DNA of 10,680 bases from Syntrophaceae bacterium CG2_30_49_12 (lineage in GTDB: Bacteria; Desulfobacterota; Syntrophia; Syntrophales; CG2-30-49-12): NCBI GenBank assembly GCA_001873675.1, contig MNZP01000173.1, positions 1 through 10,680 of the forward strand, written 5' to 3'. Below the pieces are notes generated by a model, which made no database searches, had not been told where the DNA came from, and was given only the letters and a program-made list of their open reading frames with translations. The position numbers and the translations under genes are program-made. Shown one piece after another: positions 1 through 9,229 of this stretch (within the stretch, counting starts at the first letter, position 1; every line of letters starts with the position of its first letter).

Positions 1-376
1 TAATAAAATCAGATAGTAATGAAAATTATGCATACCATTTGGAGCCATTTATGCCTGTTAATTTACAGCCCATAATGGGCCTACAATAACTGATAGCTCC
101 ATAATTACAGGATGTTATATCAAATTACGCACAAAAAATTAACCTACTGTTTTTGGCTCTAAAATTGACGTGTAACTATATAACGTATCGATATTAGAAA
201 CAAATATTACCCACACGAAATAGCGAAGAGCCAAATTAACTCCATGTGTTGCTGAACAGTAAAAAGAAAGAGAAGGAATCACCCCGCAAAGTGAAGAATT
301 TACTGTATGCCTAACACAAAAAAAAGCGATAATCAAGAAAAAACTTACTATTTTTAAAAAGTTTTCTCATAAATAT
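1..376. other. AT-rich stretch without a recognisable gene
   Basis: By hand count the first 360 bases are about 32% GC, much lower than the genes that follow. Reading both strands gives only short frames. The longest is a 65-codon minus-strand frame at 139-336 with no recognisable domain and no convincing ribosome binding site. A small dyad, GCCCA-TAA-TGGGC, lies around 68-80. The stretch adjoins the point where the MltA-like reading frame loses its family similarity, so it may be an inserted or rearranged segment or the edge of a mobile element. No transposase or defined terminal repeat could be identified. Confidence 0.5.
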
Positions 377-919
377 GTAATAACCGGTAAAGAGGACGGT
401 TCCATTCTTATCAAAACCAGTGGTCCGGTAAACATCAAACGTCTCCCCGATCTTTTTCCTCTTGAGTTCGTCCGCATCCGGGCTTCGTATGATATCCCGA
501 AATGCGAGAAGGGATTCCTTTAATTCCCGGGCAGTATACTGCTTATCCCCATAGCGGTAAAGAAAGGTCGCCCTCCTGTCGTAATATTGCAGGCTCCTTT
601 CCATGGCCAGTTCGAGGGATGCTTGATCAAGATCATCGTCGAAAGAAGGAAGGCGGACTTCGGAAACCAACTCCAGTGGGGCTGTCGGGGCTGGTGGCCT
701 GGATATCGGTTTTTCAATCTTTGCCGCACATCCCGCTAATAGGAGTAGAATTGATATGAAGAAAAGAGGGATAAGGACTGCGGAAACTCTAAACTCTAAA
801 TCCAAAATCCGAAACAAATCCGAAACACAAAATTCAAATGTTCTAAACTGTTTTGAGTTTTGAATCTTGCTCATTTGTGTTTGTTTTGAATTTAGTGTTT
901 TGAATTTAGTGTTTCTCAT
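311..919 (-). pseudogene. mltA: Truncated MltA-like lytic transglycosylase lipoprotein
   Basis: MltA is an outer-membrane lipoprotein that cleaves peptidoglycan to 1,6-anhydromuropeptides; E. coli MltA is 365 residues. This 202-residue frame has a hydrophobic signal segment (about residues 46-61) ending in lipobox LAGC with Cys64. A family-like N-terminal region follows, including YRYGDKQYTARELKESLLAF, FDVYRTTGFD and GTVLFTGYY (173-181). Family members continue with EP and the double-psi beta-barrel that carries the catalytic Asp. Here the frame instead runs into 21 unrelated, AT-rich codons and stops. The catalytic part is missing from this window, so the gene is probably broken. The start is uncertain. 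The ATG at 919 lies at the edge of a palindromic repeat and has no good Shine-Dalgarno. In-frame TTG codons at residues 35 and 39 would give a more normal signal peptide, MDLEFRVSAVLIPLFF. It follows the acetyltransferase by 38 bases and may be last in the nadK operon. Confidence 0.7.
782..917. repeat. AT-rich imperfect palindrome, MITE-like
   Basis: The plus strand of 782-848 and the complement of 849-917 read alike for about 65 bases. One arm has GAAACTCTAAACTCTAAATC then GAAACACAAAATTCAAA. The other has GAAACACTAAATTCAAAACA then AACAAACACAAATGAGC. Each arm also contains short internal repeats of AACTCTA or ACACTAAATTCAAA. The centre is near 849. The layout fits a non-autonomous palindromic element, and similar AT-rich AAATTCAAA-type repeats occur in deltaproteobacterial intergenic DNA. 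It covers the 5' end of the MltA-like frame and contributes about 45 codons to it. Transcribed RNA could form a long weak hairpin between the acetyltransferase and the lipoprotein. Confidence 0.65.
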
Positions 920-957
920 TTTTTATGCCAAAAAAGCAAGAATTTCCGGCTAAGAGA

Positions 958-1422
958 TTAAAGCTCCCTGATCATGGCTACTTCATCACAGTAATCCGGG
1001 TATTTGGAACATCTGAAGCAGTCTGACCAGATCTTTTCGGAAAGAGTTGCGCGGTCAACTTCCCTAAAACCTAACCGCGCAAAAAATTCCTTATTCTTAG
1101 TCAAGGTAAACACCCTGAACAGTTCAAGGGTAATCGCCTCGGAGAGACATGCCTCTACAAGTTTTCGGCCGATACCCCTTTTCCTGTATTCTCTATCCAC
1201 ATAAAGAGAGCGGATTTCCGCCAGGTTTTCCCAGAAGATGCTCATGGCACAGATACCGACGATATGAGTCGGCTCCCCATCCTCATCAAGATACACAAAA
1301 AAATCTCTCAAGTTGCTATAGATATCCATCAGGGAACGGGGGAGTATCTCCTCTTTTCCTGAAGAGACATTGATCATCCCGTGGATGGTCTTCACATCAC
1401 CAATCAAAGCCTTTCTCAACAT
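958..1422 (-). CDS. Short ArgA-like GNAT N-acetyltransferase
   Basis: This is a stand-alone GNAT acetyltransferase of 154 residues that transfers acetyl from acetyl-CoA to an amine. The acetyl-CoA pyrophosphate loop is visible as RKRGIG (80-85), following the strand EIRSLYVD (69-76). The late motif NKEFFARLGF (110-119) is also typical. The whole resembles the short acetyltransferase-only N-acetylglutamate synthases that replace full-length ArgA in several deltaproteobacteria, which would place it at the first step of arginine synthesis. That substrate is an inference from family resemblance. The C-terminus has a Cys group, C135-x2-C138-x6-C145, in the context KIWSDCFRCSKYPDYCDE. The gene starts 40 bases after recN, so it should be in the nadK-recN transcript. 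Only a weak GGGAATGGA-type ribosome site precedes the ATG. No arginine genes lie nearby. Confidence 0.85.
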   Translation of the reverse strand: MLRKALIGDVKTIHGMINVSSGKEEILPRSLMDIYSNLRDFFVYLDEDGEPTHIVGICAMSIFWENLAEIRSLYVDREYRKRGIGRKLVEACLSEAITLELFRVFTLTKNKEFFARLGFREVDRATLSEKIWSDCFRCSKYPDYCDEVAMIREL

Positions 1423-1462
1423 TTTCCATTCCCATCTATTTTTTCAGAGACAGTCCTGACCC

Positions 1463-4058
<2,596 letters not shown>

Positions 4059-4071
4059 GTAAGCCCCACAA

Positions 4072-4092
4072 TTACGCACGCATAAAGCGTAA
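4072..4092. promoter_or_regulatory. Dyad in the nadK 5' leader, possible operator
   Basis: TTACGC (4072-4077) and GCGTAA (4087-4092) form a perfect 6-bp inverted repeat with a 9-base centre. It starts 13 bases upstream of the chosen nadK ATG. It could be a repressor site or a small hairpin near the ribosome binding site. No regulator is known from the sequence, and a 6-bp dyad can arise by chance. Confidence 0.2.
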
Positions 4093-4166
4093 GATGTTAC
4101 TCCGCTTACTACCATAAAAAGATATGGATGTCTATACACAATTGCCCCCTTTGTAATATTTCAGGC

Positions 4167-4195
4167 TTGAATCCCGTCAATCTTTCTGGTAGAAA
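4167..4195 (+). promoter_or_regulatory. Possible sigma-70 promoter for the radical SAM-CooC-trpEG group
   Basis: TTGAAT (4167-4172) and TAGAAA (4190-4195) are separated by 17 bases, each matching four of six consensus positions. They lie 34 bases before the chosen ATG at 4229. The -10 hexamer sits inside a perfect 7-bp inverted repeat, TCTTTCT-GGT-AGAAAGA (4181-4197), which could be an operator. The placement in the divergent spacer is sensible, but the match is only moderate. Confidence 0.3.
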
Positions 4196-4228
4196 GAAAT
4201 CGTCTTAAAGATGGGAGGAGGCGTATCC

Positions 4229-5176
4229 ATGAAAATCCTTGCCTCGACGGGAAGAGAAGATGTTGCCATGGTCTATATGGCCGAGATCGAACAGGGAAAG
4301 CTGGTGGAGTTTGTGGAATCTGTGCAGCCACCGCTGCCGAGAGAAAAGAAGTGGGTACTGATCGTCTCTACCCTGTTCGGTTGTCCAGTGAAATGCCTCA
4401 TGTGCGATGCGGGAAGCCATTACGAGGGGAAATTATCCAGAGAAGATATCTTCGCCCAGATAGACTTTTTAGTGAAAAAGAGGTTTCCCAACGGCAGCAT
4501 TCCGGTAGATAAATTCAAGATCCAGTTTGCCAGGATGGGAGAGCCCTCCCTGAATTTAAATACCCTTGATGTCCTCGAAGAACTTCCCCACCGTTACAAC
4601 GCCACCGGCTTAATCCCCTCAATTTCCACCATTGCTCCCACAGGTACTGATAGATTCTTTAACAGGCTCATAGAGATAAAGAACAACAACTATTCCAGAG
4701 GACGATTTCAGCTTCAGTTTTCCATCCATACGACAGATGAAAGATTGAGAGACCACATAGTTCCGGCAAAGAAGTGGAATTTTGCCAGGCTGGCTGAATA
4801 TGGAGAGGAATTCTATGATAAGGACGACAGGAAGATAACCTTAAATTTTGCCCTCGCCGAGGAGACGCCGGTTGATCCGGGAATCCTTCTGAGACACTTC
4901 GATCCCGGTAAATTCTTAATTAAAATAACCCCGCTAAATCCAACTCATCAGGCGGTGAAAAACAGGCTTTCCTCGTATATTGACCCCTATCATAAGGAAA
5001 AGGATAATCAGATTGTGAGGGAACTCCGCGCCTCCGGTTACGAGGTTATCGTCAGCATCGGCGAGGTCGAAGAGAACCACATCGGTAGCAACTGCGGCCA
5101 GTACGTAACGAGACACTTAAAGGCAAAGGAACACATCAAAAACGGATATACTTACACGGCTCAAAAGTATTCATAG
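4229..5176 (+). CDS. Compact RlmN/Cfr-like radical SAM protein
   Basis: This radical SAM enzyme has 315 residues from the ATG at 4229. That ATG is preferred over one at 4211 because GGGAGGAGG lies just upstream with normal spacing. The cluster motif is CPVKCLMC (C52, C56, C59), the Cx3Cx2C type that binds a 4Fe-4S cluster. Several blocks parallel the rRNA methyltransferase RlmN: FARMGEPSLN (100-109), like its MGMGEPLLN; FSIHTTDERLRDHIVP (164-179), like its SLHAPND-LRD-LVP; ITPLNPT (233-239); and SNCGQY (287-292), like its ACGQL. In RlmN that last Cys is the transiently methylated residue, and here it is C289. The roughly 90-residue N-terminal RNA-contacting domain of RlmN is absent. A methyl-transfer role is therefore plausible, but the substrate is unknown and it is unlikely to be RlmN itself. 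The next gene starts 10 bases after its stop. Confidence 0.8.
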   Translation: MKILASTGREDVAMVYMAEIEQGKLVEFVESVQPPLPREKKWVLIVSTLFGCPVKCLMCDAGSHYEGKLSREDIFAQIDFLVKKRFPNGSIPVDKFKIQFARMGEPSLNLNTLDVLEELPHRYNATGLIPSISTIAPTGTDRFFNRLIEIKNNNYSRGRFQLQFSIHTTDERLRDHIVPAKKWNFARLAEYGEEFYDKDDRKITLNFALAEETPVDPGILLRHFDPGKFLIKITPLNPTHQAVKNRLSSYIDPYHKEKDNQIVRELRASGYEVIVSIGEVEENHIGSNCGQYVTRHLKAKEHIKNGYTYTAQKYS

Positions 5177-5186
5177 GGAAAGAGGT

Positions 5187-5933
5187 ATGAAATTAGCAGT
5201 GGCAGGAAAAGGCGGAGTGGGAAAGACATCTGTTACCGCGTGGGTAGGCGACTATCTGGCCCGCTGTGGGGAAGAGGTCTGGCTGGTGGATGCGGACACG
5301 GCCCTTTCCCTCGGGCAGGCCCTGGGTCTGGCCGAGAGTGAAATTCCCACGCCGTTAATCCAGGAAAAAGAACTCATCCGGGAACGGGTGGGAGAAGGTT
5401 TAATCCATCTCAACCCGGAAGTGCAAGATTTACCGGAGCGTCTCGCAAAACAGGTAGGGAATCTCAACCTCCTGGTCATGGGTAGTATCGCCGCTGCCGG
5501 TGGCGGCTGTGCCTGCACGGCCAATGCCCTGCTGAAGGCCCTTCTTGCCCACTTGATCATTCAGCGCAGACAATGGGTTGTCGTTGACCTTGAAGCGGGA
5601 GTGGAACACCTGGGCCGGGGTACGGTCCAGTTTGTGGATGGCCTGATCGTGGTCAGTGAGCCCTCCCTTCGGAGCCTCCAGACGGCCTCCCGTATCAGCG
5701 CCCTGGCCAGGAATATGGGATTGACCCGCCAGGCATTACTTATAAATCGGGCTACCAATGATTTCAGACTCCCGGAGATTGAGGGTCTGCCTCCTCTTGC
5801 GGCCATTATCCCCCATCTTTCCTCGCTCGCCAACCGGCAGTTGAACTCCCCTTCGGTCCTCAACCTCGTTGAGCGGGATGAACTTGACCATGCCGTTGGT
5901 CAGATACTGGCCGGACTTGGAACCAAAAACTGA
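5187..5933 (+). CDS. CooC-type MinD-family ATPase
   Basis: This 248-residue P-loop ATPase belongs to the SIMIBI class. The deviant Walker A is GKGGVGKT (7-14), with a second conserved Asp in LVDAD (33-37). The C108-A-C110 motif follows a Gly run (IAAAGGGCACTAN) and matches the CxC of CooC, where the two Cys from each monomer bind metal across a dimer. DLEAGVEHLGRGT (134-146) corresponds to the CooC switch region DMEAGIEHLGRGT. CooC uses ATP to mature the nickel site of carbon monoxide dehydrogenase. Relatives with the same motifs serve other metalloenzymes, and no CODH gene lies in this window, so the client is unknown. AGAGG lies just before the ATG. It sits between the RlmN-like gene and trpE with gaps of 10 and 20 bases, so co-transcription is likely. 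No membrane segment is visible. Confidence 0.82.
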   Translation: MKLAVAGKGGVGKTSVTAWVGDYLARCGEEVWLVDADTALSLGQALGLAESEIPTPLIQEKELIRERVGEGLIHLNPEVQDLPERLAKQVGNLNLLVMGSIAAAGGGCACTANALLKALLAHLIIQRRQWVVVDLEAGVEHLGRGTVQFVDGLIVVSEPSLRSLQTASRISALARNMGLTRQALLINRATNDFRLPEIEGLPPLAAIIPHLSSLANRQLNSPSVLNLVERDELDHAVGQILAGLGTKN

Positions 5934-5953
5934 CTTGAAAAGGAATCGTGGTT

Positions 5954-7447
5954 ATGTACTATCCGGCATTTGAGACATTTAAAAAGTTGGCAGAGAAGGG
6001 AAACCTGATCCCCCTTTACCGAGAGATCATGGCCGACATGGAAACGGCCGTTTCGGCCCTCAGAAAACTCAGTTCCAGATCGCACGTCTTCCTTCTCGAA
6101 AGCGTAGAGGGGGGTGAAAAATGGGGACGCTATACCTTCCTCGGATCGGATCCACGCGTGATTTTCAGTATTCGGGGAGATGATGTTCTGATCCAGGAAA
6201 ATGGAGAAATTCACCGCTGCAAGCACAGGGGGGATCCGCTGGCGTTTCTAAAGGAACTGCTCGGCAAATACCACCCTGTTCTCCTCCCGGGACTCCCCCG
6301 GTTTTATGGCGGTGCGGTGGGCTTTTTGGGTTATGAGATGGTCCGCTATTTTGAACGGCTCCCGGCCAGGGCCAAAGATGATCTGCAAACGGATGATGCC
6401 ATCTTTCTGATCACCGATACGCTGATCATCTTTGACAATGTAAAGCACACGATAAAGGTGGTGGCCTGTGCCTTCACCGGGGGAAGAGGTAATCTCAGAA
6501 AGGTTTACGATGCCTGTACAGGAAAAATAGAGGAGATGATCTCCGTCCTAAATACCCCTCTAACAAAGAGAAAAAGTCCCCCGCAGGAAGAAAGGGAGAT
6601 ATCTTTTCTGTCCAATATGGCGCCGGAAGATTACAAGGCTATGGTCAGAAGGGCCAAGGAGTATATTGTTGCCGGTGATGTGATCCAGGTCGTCCTCTCC
6701 CAGCGGTTTCAAAAGGAAAATGGCATGGATACCGTTGACCTCTACCGTGCGCTTCGTTATGTCAACCCCTCTCCCTACCTGTTTTTCCTGAAACTTGACG
6801 ATCTTGTCCTCATCGGTTCCTCGCCGGAGGTAATGGTCCGTCTTGAGGAAGGGGTCGTGGAATTGCGGCCCATCGCCGGGACGAGGAGAAGGGGAAAGAA
6901 TGAACAGGAGGACAGGATGCTCTCCGATGAACTCCTCCATGATCCCAAGGAACGGGCGGAACATGTCATGCTCGTTGACCTGGGAAGGAACGACCTGGGA
7001 AGAATCGCCCGGATCGGCTCTGTTCAGGTCAATCAATTGATGGTCGTGGAAAGGTATTCCCATGTCATGCACCTCGTCTCCAATATCCAGGCCCAATTAG
7101 CGGATGGTAAAGATGCCTTCGACGTCCTGAAAGCGACCTTTCCGGCAGGTACCCTGACCGGCGCTCCGAAGATCAGGGCCATGGAAATCATACAGGAAAT
7201 GGAGCCCTCCCGTAGAGGACCTTACGGAGGAGCCGTCGGCTATTTCAGCTTCACGGGGAATATGGATTTCTGTATCACCATCCGAACTATCGTGATCAAA
7301 GATGGAAAGATACTTATCCAGGCAGGCGCCGGCATCGTGGCAGACTCTGATCCCGACGCGGAATACCAGGAGACGGTCAATAAGGCCGAGGGGATGATAC
7401 AGGCCGTTCGCCTGGCCGCTTCAGGGTTCGAGATAACACCGGAATAA
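5954..7447 (+). CDS. trpE: Anthranilate synthase component I
   Basis: TrpE converts chorismate to anthranilate with ammonia supplied by TrpG. From the ATG at 5954 the protein has 497 residues. AAGGA (5940-5944) is nine bases upstream, which favours this over the GTG at 5948. The chorismate-binding domain is complete: PIAGTRRRG, HVMLVDLGRNDLGR, FPAGTLTGAPK (GTLTGAPK at 399-406), GPYGGAVGYFSF and IQAGAGIVADSDP. The tryptophan feedback-site motifs LLES (47-50) and NPSPY (271-275) are both conserved, so feedback inhibition is expected. The N-terminal segment suits TrpE better than PabB. It follows the CooC-type gene by 20 bases and precedes trpG by 60. No trp leader peptide with tandem Trp codons is seen upstream. 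Confidence 0.96.
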   Translation: MYYPAFETFKKLAEKGNLIPLYREIMADMETAVSALRKLSSRSHVFLLESVEGGEKWGRYTFLGSDPRVIFSIRGDDVLIQENGEIHRCKHRGDPLAFLKELLGKYHPVLLPGLPRFYGGAVGFLGYEMVRYFERLPARAKDDLQTDDAIFLITDTLIIFDNVKHTIKVVACAFTGGRGNLRKVYDACTGKIEEMISVLNTPLTKRKSPPQEEREISFLSNMAPEDYKAMVRRAKEYIVAGDVIQVVLSQRFQKENGMDTVDLYRALRYVNPSPYLFFLKLDDLVLIGSSPEVMVRLEEGVVELRPIAGTRRRGKNEQEDRMLSDELLHDPKERAEHVMLVDLGRNDLGRIARIGSVQVNQLMVVERYSHVMHLVSNIQAQLADGKDAFDVLKATFPAGTLTGAPKIRAMEIIQEMEPSRRGPYGGAVGYFSFTGNMDFCITIRTIVIKDGKILIQAGAGIVADSDPDAEYQETVNKAEGMIQAVRLAASGFEITPE

Positions 7448-7507
7448 AGTGGGGCAGAAAATAATATTGAGAAGGGTCAATACATTGTCCTTTGAGGGAA
7501 ACAAAGA

Positions 7508-8086
7508 ATGATCTTGATGATTGATAATTACGATTCCTTTACCTATAACCTTGTCCAATACATTGGTCAGTTGGGCGAGGAGGTGATCGTCTACCGAAAC
7601 GATGAGATAGCTCTCGAAGATATCGAGGAATTAGCGCCGGAAGGCATATTCATTTCACCCGGTCCCTGCACCTCCCAGAAGGCAGGGATCAGCATTGACG
7701 TGATCAGGCGTTTTTATAAAACCATTCCCCTTCTGGGGGTATGTCTGGGACATCAGGCCATCGGCCATGCCTTTGGCGCCAACGTGGTCAGAGCGGCAAG
7801 GATCATGCACGGAAAGACCTCCCCGATCATCAATGACGGACGGACAATCTTCAGGGGTCTCCCCAATCCCTTCGCCGCCGGCCGCTACCACTCTCTGATC
7901 GTGGAGAGGGATTCCCTTCCCCCCTGTCTGGAAATCAGCGCCGAAACCGCAGAAGGGGAAATCATGGGGATCAGGCACCGGGAATATCCGGTAGAGGGAA
8001 TTCAGTTCCACCCGGAATCGGTTCTTACGCCAAACGGAAAGAGAATTATCAAGAATTTTTTAGAGCTGATAAGATTCTGTTTTTAA
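7508..8086 (+). CDS. trpG: Anthranilate synthase component II, glutamine amidotransferase
   Basis: This class I glutamine amidotransferase has 192 residues. It hydrolyses glutamine and channels ammonia to TrpE. The start MILMIDNYDSFTYNLVQY is typical. The oxyanion strand SPGPC is at 50-54. The nucleophile is C79 in GVCLGHQ, and the His-Glu pair is H168 and E170 in FHPESV. AGGGA precedes the ATG by about eight bases. Its position after trpE makes TrpG the natural call; in some bacteria the same subunit also serves folate synthesis as PabA. There is no phosphoribosyltransferase fusion and no trpD after it. The last 27 bases overlap the end of the convergent radical SAM gene, and no stem-loop terminator is seen at the junction. 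Confidence 0.94.
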   Translation: MILMIDNYDSFTYNLVQYIGQLGEEVIVYRNDEIALEDIEELAPEGIFISPGPCTSQKAGISIDVIRRFYKTIPLLGVCLGHQAIGHAFGANVVRAARIMHGKTSPIINDGRTIFRGLPNPFAAGRYHSLIVERDSLPPCLEISAETAEGEIMGIRHREYPVEGIQFHPESVLTPNGKRIIKNFLELIRFCF

Positions 8087-9166
8087 AAATTTCTCTTCCC
8101 CGATCCTTAATCCTTTTTCTATGAACTCAAGAAGGGAGCCCTTTTCCTCGGGAAGTTTATATCCATCGTAGTCCTGTTTTAACAGATGGACGAGCTGTCC
8201 GGGGGCGTTCAAATAGGAGGGATTTCTGAAGTGGTCGAAGCAAATCCTGCTGGTTACATCCAGTCCTGCGATCAGTATTTTCATCTCTTCCAGACATTCA
8301 TGGGGCGAGAGAAGCTCCAGCTCATTATTCATGTATACATCAAAGAGGGGTGTACCGGGTAAAGGGGTGAAGGGTCTCGACCGTATAAAATCAGGGTTAA
8401 TTGCGTTTAGCACCCTGGCGGTATTTTCCGCATGTTGCCTGGACATAGCCCTCCCACCCAAACCGGGCATGATATATTCTGAAAGTTCCATACCAGCTTC
8501 CATGACCTTCCTTCCGGCAACGATATGTTCCTCCGCTGTTACCCCTTTTTTAACCTTCCATAGCAACTCATCATCTCCCGTCTCCAGTCCTATATGTAAT
8601 CTCGTAAGACCAGCGCAAGACAGGTCTTTTAGATCCTCTTCTTTCTTTTTAAATATGGTCTTGGCCCTGGCATAGGAGGTTACCCGTTCCAGAGAGGGGA
8701 ATTTTTCTCTCAAATACCGGATAATTTCAACCAGCCGGGGGGTAGGAATGATAGGGGTATCAGCATCCTGTAAAAAGGCCGTTCTTGCCCCCGAATGCAG
8801 CCAGTTGAAGACATTGATAAAACTATGGCTGTTGCCGAGCTGGGGCATCCGCCTGATAAGAGCAGTTCCTACCTGGGTGTTTATATCGCCGTTATAGCCC
8901 AACTCCCAGGATACATTTTTTATTTCATCGCAGAGAAGCCCTGCCGTATCAATATCGGCTTTAACTTCATCCACAGACCTCATCTGAAATTTTTCGTGAT
9001 CGTACGGTCTGCCGTAACAGAAGGTGCATTGGTTCCAGGGACAGTTTCTGGTAACCCTTATCAAGAGGGAATAACTACCCCCTTCACTGGGGGGACGTAT
9101 GGGCCCCATTTCAAACGAAAGTCCTACGAGTTTTCCGCTTCCACTATTTAAAGTATCCATGTCCAT
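8060..9166 (-). CDS. Radical SAM protein of the CPWNxCxFC type
   Basis: This 368-residue radical SAM protein has its cluster motif in VTRNCPWNQCTFCYGR, with C42, C47 and C50. The spacing is C-x4-C-x2-C rather than the usual C-x3-C-x2-C, and that spacing appears to be a property of this subgroup. Elp3/HemN-like core blocks follow: FLQDADTPI (131-139), HIGLETGDDELLWKVKKG (191-208), EYIMPGLGG and SRPFTPLPGTPLF. No B12-binding, TRAM or acetyltransferase domain is attached. The C-terminus, ending EEKGSLLEFIEKGL, resembles uncharacterised members seen in many anaerobes. The reaction and substrate are not known. GGAAGAG lies about ten bases before the ATG. It follows the sirtuin by 63 bases in the same direction, so the two may be co-transcribed. 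Its 3' end runs 27 bases into trpG on the opposite strand. Confidence 0.82.
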   Translation of the reverse strand: MDMDTLNSGSGKLVGLSFEMGPIRPPSEGGSYSLLIRVTRNCPWNQCTFCYGRPYDHEKFQMRSVDEVKADIDTAGLLCDEIKNVSWELGYNGDINTQVGTALIRRMPQLGNSHSFINVFNWLHSGARTAFLQDADTPIIPTPRLVEIIRYLREKFPSLERVTSYARAKTIFKKKEEDLKDLSCAGLTRLHIGLETGDDELLWKVKKGVTAEEHIVAGRKVMEAGMELSEYIMPGLGGRAMSRQHAENTARVLNAINPDFIRSRPFTPLPGTPLFDVYMNNELELLSPHECLEEMKILIAGLDVTSRICFDHFRNPSYLNAPGQLVHLLKQDYDGYKLPEEKGSLLEFIEKGLRIGEEKFLKTESYQL

Positions 9167-9229
9167 ACTATCCGCTCTTCCAAAGATTTTCCTTCTCTAT
9201 TTCCAGGAATTATATGTCCTCCAGTAAGT

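Noticed and set aside
120..200. Possible insertion-sequence end around TTTTGGCTCTAAAA
   Set aside because: No matching inverted end, target duplication or transposase could be found within the window.
245..310. ACAGTAAA and TTTACTGT inverted pair
   Set aside because: The arms are 8 bases, about 40 bases apart and AT-rich. This is easily chance and linked to no gene.
139..336. 65-codon minus-strand frame in the AT-rich left end
   Set aside because: There is no recognisable domain and no convincing ribosome site, and stop-poor stretches of this size occur by chance. It also overlaps the tail of the MltA-like frame.
5252..5863. Two roughly 100-codon minus-strand frames opposite the CooC-type gene
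   Set aside because: They are rich in Arg, Ser and Pro, as expected from antisense of GC-rich coding DNA, and the plus-strand protein has intact Walker A and CxC motifs.
6560..7096. 178-codon minus-strand frame opposite trpE
   Set aside because: It lies fully inside trpE, whose catalytic motifs span the same bases. The predicted peptide has no recognisable family and reads as a shadow frame.
7508..8086. PabA (folate) instead of TrpG
   Set aside because: The sequence alone cannot exclude a dual role, but the gene follows a TrpE with both tryptophan feedback motifs, so TrpG is the better call.
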